A DNA stretch of 51,971 bases, from the NCBI GenBank assembly GCA_963558655.1, contig CAUWHJ010000022.1:1-51971 (forward strand), given 5' to 3'. Shown here piece after piece: positions 25,019-31,179 of this stretch. How positions within the stretch are numbered: position 1 is the first letter of the stretch; each line of letters begins with the position of its first letter. Position numbers and translations under genes: made by a program. Origin of the DNA: UMGS1590 sp963558655. GTDB lineage: Bacteria; Bacillota; Peptococcia; Peptococcales; Peptococcaceae. The notes beneath the pieces were generated by a model. That model saw nothing but the letters and a program-made list of their open reading frames with translations, did not search any database and was not told the DNA's origin.

Positions 25019-26158
25019 ATGACCCAACAGAACTGGCCAATTTTACAGGGGGTGCAAACCCCCTATTTTGTTATCGACGAAGCCGCCATCGACCACAACC
25101 TCGCCATCTTGAAGCGTGTTATGGACGAAAGCGGCGCCAAAATTCTTCTCGCGCAGAAAGCGTTCAGCGTCTACCAGTGCTACCCACAGATTCGCAGCGT
25201 GCTCTGCGGCTCCACCGCCAGCGGTCTCTATGAAGCGCGCCTTGGCCATGAAGAAATGGGCGGCGAAACGCACGTCTTTTGTCCGGCCTATCAGGAACAT
25301 TGGTTTGACGAACTCCTGACTTACGCCGACGATATTGTTTTCAACAGCCTCGCTCAGTGGCAACAGTTCAAAGACCGTGCCCTTGCTGCCGGCAAAAGCT
25401 GCGGCCTGCGCATCAACCCCATGCACTCCACCCAGGACCACGCTATTTACGACCCTTGCACACCGGGCAGTCGTTTCGGTATTCTCGCTGACGACTTAAA
25501 ACAGGCAGACCTCACCGGCATTGACGGCCTGCATTTCCACACCCTCTGCGAGCAAAATGTGGACGCCCTCGTGGAAACGTTGGAAGTGGTGGAGCGCGAT
25601 TTCGGCGACCTGCTGCATCACATGAAATGGCTCAACCTCGGCGGCGGCCACCACATCACCCGTGCGGATTATGATGTAGATACGCTGATTGCCACCGTGC
25701 GCCGCTTGCGCGACACCTACGGCGTTGACGTTTACCTTGAGCCGGGCGAAGCGGTTGTTTTGAACGCCGGCTACCTTGTCACCTCAGTGGTGGATCTTGT
25801 GCACAATGGCATGGACATTGCCATCCTCGATGCCTCCGCTGCTTGCCATATGCCGGACGTCATCGAAATGCCGTATCGTCCACCGCTGGAACATTCCGGC
25901 GAGCCGAACGAACGCGCACACACCTACCGTCTCGGTGGGCCAACCTGCCTTGCTGGCGACGTCATCGGCGACTATTCGTTCGATGCACCGCTTGCGCGCG
26001 GCGACAAACTTGTTTTTGACGACATGGCGCTTTACACCATGGTCAAAACCAACACCTTCAACGGTATGCCGCTTCCGGCCATCTATCGTGGTAGCGCACA
26101 AACAGGCGCCACCCTCGTGCGTGCATTTGGCTATGAGGATTTCAAAAGCAGACTGTAA
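25019..26158 (+). CDS. nspC: Carboxynorspermidine/carboxyspermidine decarboxylase NspC
   Basis: A 379-residue alanine-racemase-fold PLP decarboxylase that removes CO2 from carboxyspermidine or carboxynorspermidine. The PLP Lys is in LLAQKAFSVY. CGSTASGLYEARLG, FHTLCEQ and the active-site Cys in DASAACHMPDVIEMPYRP are diagnostic and separate it from diaminopimelate decarboxylase. The start overlaps the preceding stop (TAAGATG) and no strong ribosome site is visible, so translation is probably coupled. Codon use is C-rich at third positions, as in its neighbour. Confidence 0.92.
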   Translation: MTQQNWPILQGVQTPYFVIDEAAIDHNLAILKRVMDESGAKILLAQKAFSVYQCYPQIRSVLCGSTASGLYEARLGHEEMGGETHVFCPAYQEHWFDELLTYADDIVFNSLAQWQQFKDRALAAGKSCGLRINPMHSTQDHAIYDPCTPGSRFGILADDLKQADLTGIDGLHFHTLCEQNVDALVETLEVVERDFGDLLHHMKWLNLGGGHHITRADYDVDTLIATVRRLRDTYGVDVYLEPGEAVVLNAGYLVTSVVDLVHNGMDIAILDASAACHMPDVIEMPYRPPLEHSGEPNERAHTYRLGGPTCLAGDVIGDYSFDAPLARGDKLVFDDMALYTMVKTNTFNGMPLPAIYRGSAQTGATLVRAFGYEDFKSRL

Positions 26159-26171
26159 GCAGGATGAGAGC

Positions 26172-26702
26172 GTGAAAATGGCAGAAAAAGAACCCATGTT
26201 TTATCAGATACGCCATTTGCACCCCAACGAAACACCGCTGCTTGAAACCTTTCTTTATGAAGCCATCTTCATTCCGAACGGCGTGACACCGACACCGCGC
26301 ACCATCATCAATCAGCCCTCGCTGCGTGGCTACATCAACGATTTTGGCAGCGGCACCTGCGACCACGCCTTGGTCGCCATGCTGCCGGATGGCATCGCAG
26401 TTGGTGCCGTCTGGGTGCGACTACTGCCAGAAGAACACAGCTTGCTTAACAACGTGCCAACGCTGGCTATCTCCGTGTTGTCGGCTTATCGTGCCCAGGG
26501 CATCGGCACCGCCTTGCTGCGTGCCATGTTTGTTCAGCTTGCCAGTCACGGCTGCCAGCGCGTGGCGCTCTCCGTGCAAAAAGCCAACCCTGCCCTGCGC
26601 CTCTATCAACGCATCGGCTTCACCACCGTTAAGGAAAACGGTGAAGAAATCGTGATGGTTTGTGAAGTGGGGAGCGCCTGTCAAAACATCGCTCAAGGAT
26701 AA
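26172..26702 (+). CDS. GNAT-family N-acetyltransferase
   Basis: A 176-residue acetyltransferase. The acetyl-CoA loop is ISVLSAYRAQGIGTALLRAM (Q/RxxGxG/A as AQGIGTA), and the C-terminal ALRLYQRIGFTTVKE is typical of GNATs. GTG at 26172 has AGGA seven bases upstream; ATG 26178 is an alternative. Its place at the end of the polyamine operon makes a polyamine such as spermidine a possible acceptor, but this is inference. The last eight or so residues (SACQNIAQG) follow where relatives normally stop and the composition changes near 26665, so its natural 3-prime end may have been replaced by mobile-element DNA. Confidence 0.82.
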   Translation: MKMAEKEPMFYQIRHLHPNETPLLETFLYEAIFIPNGVTPTPRTIINQPSLRGYINDFGSGTCDHALVAMLPDGIAVGAVWVRLLPEEHSLLNNVPTLAISVLSAYRAQGIGTALLRAMFVQLASHGCQRVALSVQKANPALRLYQRIGFTTVKENGEEIVMVCEVGSACQNIAQG

Positions 26703-26804
26703 TATCTATGGCCTCTTTCTCAATAAGGAAAAACGCGAAGCCTTGATTTTACGGTGATAAGGAAGTATTCACAACAACTTATTACCAACGCTGACAAACA
26801 GGTG

Positions 26805-26858
26805 CAACAAAGCAGAGAGTTCATCACTTTCAAAAGTGGTCGGCTCTCTGCTTTGTTG
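26805..26858. repeat. Long hairpin, 15-bp perfect stem with inner stem
   Basis: CAACAAAGCAGAGAG pairs perfectly with CTCTCTGCTTTGTTG, and CACTTT with AAAGTG forms a second stem inside the loop. No T-run follows on either strand. Confidence 0.8.
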
Positions 26859-27045
26859 TCTGCATTTTGTTACGCAGTAGAATGCCATTTTTGAGGGAAA
26901 AAGTATAAATCCCTTACCCTTAATGTTTTCGTGTCTGTAAGTTGCTTAAATCAAAGCTATTTTGCACTCTATTGCGTAACATTACTATGGCAATTCATGT
27001 AGCTGTTTACACAAAACAAAATCTATGTATGTTTCCGGCTTCCAG

Positions 27046-27105
27046 TGTTGGGTTATCCGATATTGGATTTTCCGATATCGGGTAATCCGACGTCGGAAAA
27101 TCCAA
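27046..27105. repeat. Four tandem 15-bp repeats
   Basis: Units are TGTTGGGTTATCCGA, TATTGGATTTTCCGA, TATCGGGTAATCCGA and CGTCGGAAAATCCAA. The shared pattern is TYGG, five variable AT-rich bases, then CCRA. Unit joints form near-palindromes CCGATATTGG, CCGATATCGG and CCGACGTCGG exactly 15 bp apart. This looks like an iteron or multi-site operator. Confidence 0.88.
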
Positions 27106-27279
27106 CGCAATTAAATAAAGATATATAAAGTAAAGATGAGTCAATTACAGATTTAATCAATTATCTATTCCATTCCTTTCCGTCAATTCTTCTTATCGTC
27201 ACTTAAACTGCCGGAACGGAAGTGAAAGGAAGCGGAAATACAAAAATAGTTATCCATTCAGGAAATCCATAATTCGTAG

Positions 27280-27309
27280 AGAGCGCAAGCAGTCTATCCG
27301 ATTGCGCTC
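27280..27309. repeat. Hairpin GAGCGCAA/TTGCGCTC
   Basis: An eight-to-ten base inverted repeat with a 13-base loop, directly before the longer hairpin. No T-run. Confidence 0.6.
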
Positions 27310-27321
27310 TTGATTACCGCA

Positions 27322-27396
27322 TAGCAAGGCCGGGGAAAACCGTCAAGGACGCGAAGCGCGAAGTTTATCCTTGACGGCTTTCCATGGCTTTGCTAT
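27322..27396. repeat. Very long imperfect hairpin (28-base arms)
   Basis: Arms run 27322-27349 and 27369-27396; 24 of 28 positions are complementary, ending in CCGTCAAGGA/TCCTTGACGG. The loop contains the palindrome CGCGAAGCGCG. It lies four bases beyond the stop of the orf8-like gene, but no T-run follows on that strand. Confidence 0.82.
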
Positions 27397-27399
27397 TTA

Positions 27400-27603
27400 C
27401 TATCGGTCAAAACGAAATTGCAGGATAGCTTTAATAAGCTGTACTTTCAAACGGTCTTGAATATCGTTGTTGATATGTCCTCGGTATTTGGACAGATACT
27501 TAATGCGCGGGCTATAATGCTGTAAAACAGTATTTATGGCTTCCGGCTCTCCGGCGACTGCCTTTTCAATGACTTCAAAAGGTATCAACTTCTTGTTTCT
27601 CAT
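27400..27603 (-). CDS. Helix-turn-helix protein, Tn916 Orf8-like
   Basis: A 67-residue protein like the small HTH regulators encoded beside the sigma-like gene in Tn916-family elements. The family pattern of IPFEVIEKAVAGEPEAINTV followed by a YLSKYRG-like segment and a C-terminal LIKAILQFRFD is clear. In Tn916 the orf7-orf8 pair is needed for expression of excision and transfer genes; here xis and int are gone, so any remaining role is unclear. It overlaps the upstream sigma-like gene by 29 bases. Confidence 0.82.
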   Translation of the reverse strand: MRNKKLIPFEVIEKAVAGEPEAINTVLQHYSPRIKYLSKYRGHINNDIQDRLKVQLIKAILQFRFDR

Positions 27604-28033
27604 GCTCTAATCTCTCCATTTCTTTTCGTAGCTGCTTTAATGACGCTAATTTCCAGTAATTCGCTGTACTTCTGCTTCTTCCATACTCTTTTCCGATTTG
27701 AGTGTCGGTATAACCGAAGAAAAAGTACAGAAACAAAACATTGCGTCTTTGCTTAGTCAATTTTGATAGTGCGTCGGTTAACCGCTTACTTGCGACAACA
27801 ATTTTTTGCCCTTTTGCAACAAAGACAGTAGGTCGGTCGTATTGCTCAAAATAAGTGTCCGTTGTAAACGGTTCAAACGACGTTTCAGACATCAAGTATT
27901 CAAGTGATAATTCACGTTTCTGTTTCCGTCCGAAGTCACAGTAAGCAGTCATTGCCGCATTATGGAGAACGACTTTACAAAAAGCGGCAAATATGTATTC
28001 GATATGTTCCTTGTATTCTTCCGAATAAATCAT
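27575..28033 (-). CDS. Sigma-70-like factor, Tn916 Orf7-like
   Basis: A 152-residue protein with a C-terminal sigma region 4-type helix-turn-helix (LSKLTKQRRNVLFLYFFFGY, then QIGKEYGRSRSTANYWK) and an N-terminal AYCDFGRKQKREL-like segment. It matches the sigma-like Orf7 of Tn916-family integrative elements, which switches on the element's own genes. AAGGGGTGAG lies before the start. Most of what it would normally activate is missing from this remnant. It overlaps the orf8-like gene, so the two are co-translated. Confidence 0.85.
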   Translation of the reverse strand: MIYSEEYKEHIEYIFAAFCKVVLHNAAMTAYCDFGRKQKRELSLEYLMSETSFEPFTTDTYFEQYDRPTVFVAKGQKIVVASKRLTDALSKLTKQRRNVLFLYFFFGYTDTQIGKEYGRSRSTANYWKLASLKQLRKEMERLEHEKQEVDTF

Positions 28034-28233
28034 CTAACTCACCCCTTTTCTTCTCAATAGGGGGGGCAAGCGTCTAAATTGAAAACCACATGGGTGCTTG
28101 TACAATATGAGTTATCAAAATATATTACATGATTTATAAGTTCATCTTTATGGGCGCAATATCCCGTTGCAAAGATTCGTCTATTTTTAAGATGTCGTAA
28201 TAATTAGAGAAAACACCATAGACCTCCTCGCAA
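28034..28233. other. Intergenic stretch between regulators and KTR terminator
   Basis: AT-rich, no gene. A minus-strand promoter for the orf7-like gene must lie here or just upstream; I cannot point to a convincing pair. Confidence 0.35.
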
Positions 28234-28282
28234 TTAAAAAAGGAGCCGATAACCGCATTTTTACTCTGCGTGTTATCGGCTC
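28234..28282 (-). terminator. Terminator of the MATE-KTR operon
   Basis: On the minus strand GAGCCGATAAC and GTTATCGGCTC form an 11-bp perfect stem followed by CTTTTTTAA, directly after the KTR stop. Confidence 0.9.
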
Positions 28283-28287
28283 TGCGT

Positions 28288-28461
28288 CTATGCGTCCGGC
28301 TCTTTGATAACGGATATATGTTTCATTTTTAAATTGATTAAAACTTCATTCCTGCATTTAGGACAGTAGAGCAAGAAATTCTTTAGTTCGGTATCTTCTC
28401 GTACTCTGATACGGGTCTTATTATGGCATATAGGGCATAATAACCCTTCTGCTTGCTTCAT
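28288..28461 (-). CDS. Cysteine-rich KTR domain protein
   Basis: A 57-residue small zinc-ribbon-like protein with CPIC, an NKTRIRVRED segment that gives the family its name, and CPKC, ending in VIKEPDA. Such proteins commonly sit beside resistance genes on gut Firmicutes integrative elements. The start at 28461 (MKQAEGLLCPIC) is chosen from that family; the open frame reaches 28512 and overlaps the MATE gene. It is the second gene of the MATE transcript and is followed at once by a terminator. Function not known. Confidence 0.83.
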   Translation of the reverse strand: MKQAEGLLCPICHNKTRIRVREDTELKNFLLYCPKCRNEVLINLKMKHISVIKEPDA

Positions 28462-28478
28462 GGTTGCCCCACGCTCCC

Positions 28479-29837
28479 TTACGAATAATGTATCAGCTTT
28501 TTCATCTCCCATGATTTACTTTTGAAATATATCAATCCGACAATCGCGGGTAATACAGGAGAAACAGCTTGACCGATATAGATACCTGTAAATCCAATGT
28601 GAATGATAAATGCTAAAATCCAACTTACAGATAACCGGATAAATACTGCGTCCAAAAGTGCATTTATCATGGCAACATTTGCGGAGCCTATTCCGATAGC
28701 AAAAGAGTCAAATGTGTACATGGCTGCATAAATCAGACTGTTAATACCGCAACACATTCTTAGATATAGAACGCCGTCTTTTATGACCTCCTGGCTTTCC
28801 GGCTCAAATAACATGATGATTTGTTCCGCAAATAATTGCACAATGATAATGGCAATCAAAGTAACCGATACATTCAAATACAATCCAATTTTCGTCGTTT
28901 TTCTCACACGCTCTATATTGTTTGCCCCTAGATTCTGCCCGACCATAGCAGTAACAGCCTGTCCGATTGCCCAACAGGGCATACCTGCAAATGTATTGAC
29001 TTTAAGACCTACACCGGACGCTGCGGCAACAGATACGCCAAAATAGTTGAGCATTCCTGTAATTAGAAGATATGATATATTGACAATTACCATTTGGATA
29101 GCGGTAGGTAATCCGACTTTTAAAACAGTTATCAGTTTATCCGATTTGATAGCGAAGTGCTTTATCTTAAAATCAAAGACAAACTTTTTCCTTTTCAAAT
29201 GAATGATTGATACAAAAAGAGAAACACCCTGCGAAAAAATAGTTGCATAGGCGGCTCCTGCCGTTCCCATGTTAAAGGGACCGACTAAAATCAGGTCTAA
29301 TATGACGTTTACAATCGTCGCAATCGCCACAAAATATAGAGGACTTTTTGAATCCCCAAAGTCTTTCATAATAGAGCAAACTGCATTGTAACCAAACACA
29401 AATACAGTGCCGCAGCAGATGATTTTCATATATTCGCAAGCGTCTTGCATAGAAGCCGCAGGAACATTCAATATATGGAAAAGCGGCTTATATACAATCA
29501 ATCCTATTATCGTTACGATAAATGAAGCGATAAGGGATATTGCGAATAGTGTTCCAACTGTTTCACTTTGTCCTTGTTCATCATTTGCCCCTTTATATTG
29601 AGCGATTAAAACAGTACCGCCCATTGTTACGCCGATACAAATTGAATTGATAATAAAACTTATCATAGACGCATTGCTGATTGCTGCAAGACCTGTTTCT
29701 CCTACGATATTTCCAACAACAAGCATATCTACAATACTATAAAAAGATTGCAAAAGATTAGCGAACAATAGAGGAAGCGCGAATATAATCAGCTTTTTTG
29801 GTACGCTTCCTGTTGTTAAATTCTGTTCTTCTTTCAT
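28479..29837 (-). CDS. MATE family efflux transporter
   Basis: A 452-residue polytopic protein with about 12 membrane segments, of the NorM/DinF MATE superfamily that expels organic cations or drugs with Na+ or H+. Typical pieces are LFANLLQSFYSIVDMLVVG near the N-terminus, and AVTAMVGQNLGANNIERVRK in the seventh-eighth segment region. Start at 29837 has AAAGGA about ten bases upstream; the frame is open to 29969 through the attenuator. It is transcribed from 30137-30165 through a leader peptide and two terminators, which suggests it is induced by a translation-inhibiting compound. The KTR gene follows. Confidence 0.88.
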   Translation of the reverse strand: MKEEQNLTTGSVPKKLIIFALPLLFANLLQSFYSIVDMLVVGNIVGETGLAAISNASMISFIINSICIGVTMGGTVLIAQYKGANDEQGQSETVGTLFAISLIASFIVTIIGLIVYKPLFHILNVPAASMQDACEYMKIICCGTVFVFGYNAVCSIMKDFGDSKSPLYFVAIATIVNVILDLILVGPFNMGTAGAAYATIFSQGVSLFVSIIHLKRKKFVFDFKIKHFAIKSDKLITVLKVGLPTAIQMVIVNISYLLITGMLNYFGVSVAAASGVGLKVNTFAGMPCWAIGQAVTAMVGQNLGANNIERVRKTTKIGLYLNVSVTLIAIIIVQLFAEQIIMLFEPESQEVIKDGVLYLRMCCGINSLIYAAMYTFDSFAIGIGSANVAMINALLDAVFIRLSVSWILAFIIHIGFTGIYIGQAVSPVLPAIVGLIYFKSKSWEMKKLIHYS

Positions 29838-29858
29838 TTTCTCAAAATCCTTTCTGAA

Positions 29859-29900
29859 TAAAAAAAGCAGAGGGTAGCCACGATACAGTGCGCCCTCTGC
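29859..29900 (-). terminator. Attenuator terminator upstream of the MATE gene
   Basis: On the minus strand GCAGAGGG pairs with CCCTCTGC and is followed by TTTTTTT, 22 bases before the MATE start codon. It would stop transcripts before the pump gene. Confidence 0.82.
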
Positions 29901-29902
29901 AT

Positions 29903-29937
29903 AACAAAAGGCAGCAGACAAAACATTGCCTACTGCC
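29903..29937 (-). terminator. Second leader hairpin before the MATE gene
   Basis: On the minus strand GGCAGTAG pairs with CTGCTGCC (one G-U), then TTTTGTTAT. It may be a weaker terminator or an alternative fold in the attenuator. Confidence 0.55.
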
Positions 29938-30002
29938 CGAACATCATAATGATATATACACGCGAACAAAGCCCCACATGATAAGGTTATGTTGGAGCAA
30001 GC

Positions 30003-30101
30003 CTAAATATAAATGTTCTCGTGTCTTTTAGGCTCCGTACAATGTTTTGAAATATCAAATTGTGCGGAGCTGTATTCAATACAAAATTTCCCAAATAGCA
30101 T
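30003..30101 (-). CDS. Leader peptide of the MATE attenuator
   Basis: A 32-residue open frame beginning MLFGKFCIEYSS and ending RHENIYI. It has a strong ribosome site (GAAAGGGTGAG) and lies between the promoter and the two leader terminators. A 13-bp stem-loop (30031-30071) sits within it, so ribosome position would change RNA folding. This is the layout of ribosome-mediated attenuation seen before tetracycline- and MLS-resistance genes. The peptide itself is expected to have no other function. Confidence 0.65.
   Translation of the reverse strand: MLFGKFCIEYSSAQFDISKHCTEPKRHENIYI
30031..30071 (-). promoter_or_regulatory. Stem-loop overlapping the MATE leader peptide
   Basis: AGCTCCGCACAAT and ATTGTACGGAGCC (minus strand) form a 13-bp stem with two G-U pairs around a 15-base loop. 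A ribosome translating the leader would melt it. Confidence 0.7.
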
Positions 30102-30136
30102 TGTACTCACCCTTTCTGAAAACTTATTACAAAATA

Positions 30137-30165
30137 ATTATATCGATTCTCATATGTGTTGTCAA
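30137..30165 (-). promoter_or_regulatory. Strong promoter of the MATE-KTR operon
   Basis: On the minus strand perfect TTGACA and TATAAT hexamers are 17 bases apart. The transcript would have a leader of about 290 bases. Confidence 0.88.
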
Positions 30166-30471
30166 TCGTCCTGCGGCTCAAAGCCCCATATTTAGTTACT
30201 GTTAAGTAAACATTGGCTTCCTTCTCTATCCGGCGTAACAGGACATAAGAAATTATTTTAAAAATTTATGACAAAACTTCGGCAAAACCGCCTTGTGCGG
30301 TGTAGTAGGTAGTGAAGAGAAAAAACAGAGGGTTTGGGAAACTTCCCCAACAAGCAAAAATCGCCCTCTGTCGCCAGACAGAAAACGGACAATTTTACGG
30401 AAAGGGTACCCCTTTCCTATGCTTGCTACGAAACTTATCACATTACAAAGTAAAGAAAGGACGAGAAAGGA
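30166..30471. other. Noncoding stretch between MATE promoter and tnpW remnant
   Basis: No gene that I trust. It contains CAGAGGG/CCCTCTG arms (30329-30368) and a near-perfect palindrome at 30399-30417 (GGAAAGGGTACCCCTTTCC), plus the ribosome site AAAGGAATGG for the tnpW remnant. Confidence 0.5.
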
Positions 30472-30615
30472 ATGGAAAAGAAACGAGAGAATAAAGATAA
30501 CGAATTTTTGCCAAAACGCGGCAATCCCCAACACGAAACGGTTACTTATGAAATCGGCGGTACATTTTATAAAGTATCTACGTTCTGCGGCGGTTTATCT
30601 GCATCTTGTGTGTGA
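30472..30615 (+). pseudogene. tnpW: Truncated transposon-encoded protein TnpW
   Basis: The frame starts MEKKRENKDNEF and continues to VTYEIGGTFYKVSTFCGG, the core of the small TnpW proteins that lie near the serine recombinase of Tn4451-type elements. After CGG the expected C-terminal helix is missing and the frame runs a few codons into chromosomal sequence before TGA at 30613. The break therefore marks the right junction of the remnant at about 30585-30600. The recombinase gene that normally follows is absent. Confidence 0.72.
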
Positions 30616-31040
30616 TGGCGTTGGTGAATCGGCGCGAGGTGGCAGCGGCAGAAACGCATCTGCGTGCAGCCTGGGCGATTGCACAGCCTGATGATTTGCT
30701 AGAGCCGTTCGGCGAGCATCATGGTTTGCTCGGCGGTATGCTGGAAGCGGTCTTTAAGCCTGAGGCGCCGCAAACTTTTCGCCGCATCATCGACATTACA
30801 TACCGTTTTTCCTGGGGGTGGCGGCGTATTCATAATCCGGTCACTGGCAATAATGTGGCAGATAATCTCACCACCACCGAATTTAGCATTTGTATGCTTG
30901 CCGCCCGTGGTTGGAGCAATAAGGAGATTGCCGAGCATCTCAATATTTCTATCTACACAGTGAAAGAGCATCTTGCGGCAGCGCGCAAAAAACTTGGTCT
31001 TGAGCGCCGTCAGGATTTGGCTCAGTTTATGCTGCAATAG
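30606..31040 (+). pseudogene. C-terminal stump of a LuxR/MalT-type regulator
   Basis: About 145 residues remain. The last 65 are a complete LuxR-type HTH (LTTTEFSICMLAARGWSNKE, then IAEHLNISIYTVKEHLAAAR). Before it lies the end of a MalT-like TPR or sensor part (REVAAAETHLRAAWAIAQPDDLLEPFGEH). Full-length relatives are several hundred residues, so the N-terminal part was lost where the mobile element joins. ATG at 30615 could still start a short DNA-binding protein, but no ribosome site precedes it. The missing N-terminal half is not found on the other side of the element. Confidence 0.8.
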
Positions 31041-31041
31041 C

Positions 31042-31077
31042 AAAACGCCCGTCGCAACAGCGGCGGGCGTTTATTTT
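31042..31077 (+). terminator. Terminator of the LuxR-type gene
   Basis: AAACGCCCGTCGC and GCGGCGGGCGTTT form a long stem with a four-base loop, then TTATTTT. Confidence 0.88.
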
Positions 31078-31079
31078 GC

Positions 31080-31124
31080 AAAAAAATCCCCGACGCAGAC
31101 CGGGGACAATTTGCTGCGTCGGGG
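31080..31124 (-). terminator. Terminator of the glycine-riboswitch permease
   Basis: On the minus strand CCCCGACGCAG and CTGCGTCGGGG form an 11-bp perfect stem, followed by ATTTTTTT. Confidence 0.9.
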
Positions 31125-31179
31125 CTATAAAAAGATTGGAGGAGAAGTATCCTTCCTTAGAGATAAGTCTGTTGTTGAG

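Larger units (their letters stand above)
26703..27399. other. Noncoding end of the element with repeats and hairpins
   Basis: About 700 bases without a convincing gene. It holds a 15-bp hairpin (26805-26858), four tandem 15-bp repeats (27046-27105), a GAGCGCAA hairpin (27280-27309) and a very long hairpin (27322-27396), each listed separately. The rest is AT-rich with no clear feature. Confidence 0.6.
26665..30595. mobile_element. Integrative-element remnant (Tn916/Tn4451-like)
   Basis: A visibly AT-richer block holding Tn916 orf7/orf8-like regulators, a KTR protein, a MATE pump with attenuator leader and a truncated TnpW, with no integrase, relaxase or conjugation genes. Its left edge lies between about 26665 and 26760. 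A short frame (26674-26757) there ends in KEKREALILR and could be the tail of an element protein. The right edge is about 30585-30600, inside TnpW and the LuxR stump. The flanking chromosomal genes do not match as two halves of one gene, so deletion accompanied or followed insertion. Confidence 0.75.

Noticed and set aside
27046..27105. Repeat array as a CRISPR
   Set aside because: Units are 15 bp and directly adjacent with no spacers; no cas genes are near. It fits an iteron or operator array.
29838..29969. Longer N-terminus for the MATE protein
   Set aside because: The frame is open back to 29969 but those codons are the attenuator hairpins; the family N-terminus and an AAAGGA site support 29837.
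30293..30691. 132-codon frame across the element-chromosome junction
   Set aside because: It reads through the tnpW remnant in another frame and into the LuxR stump; the true coding frames there have recognisable families.
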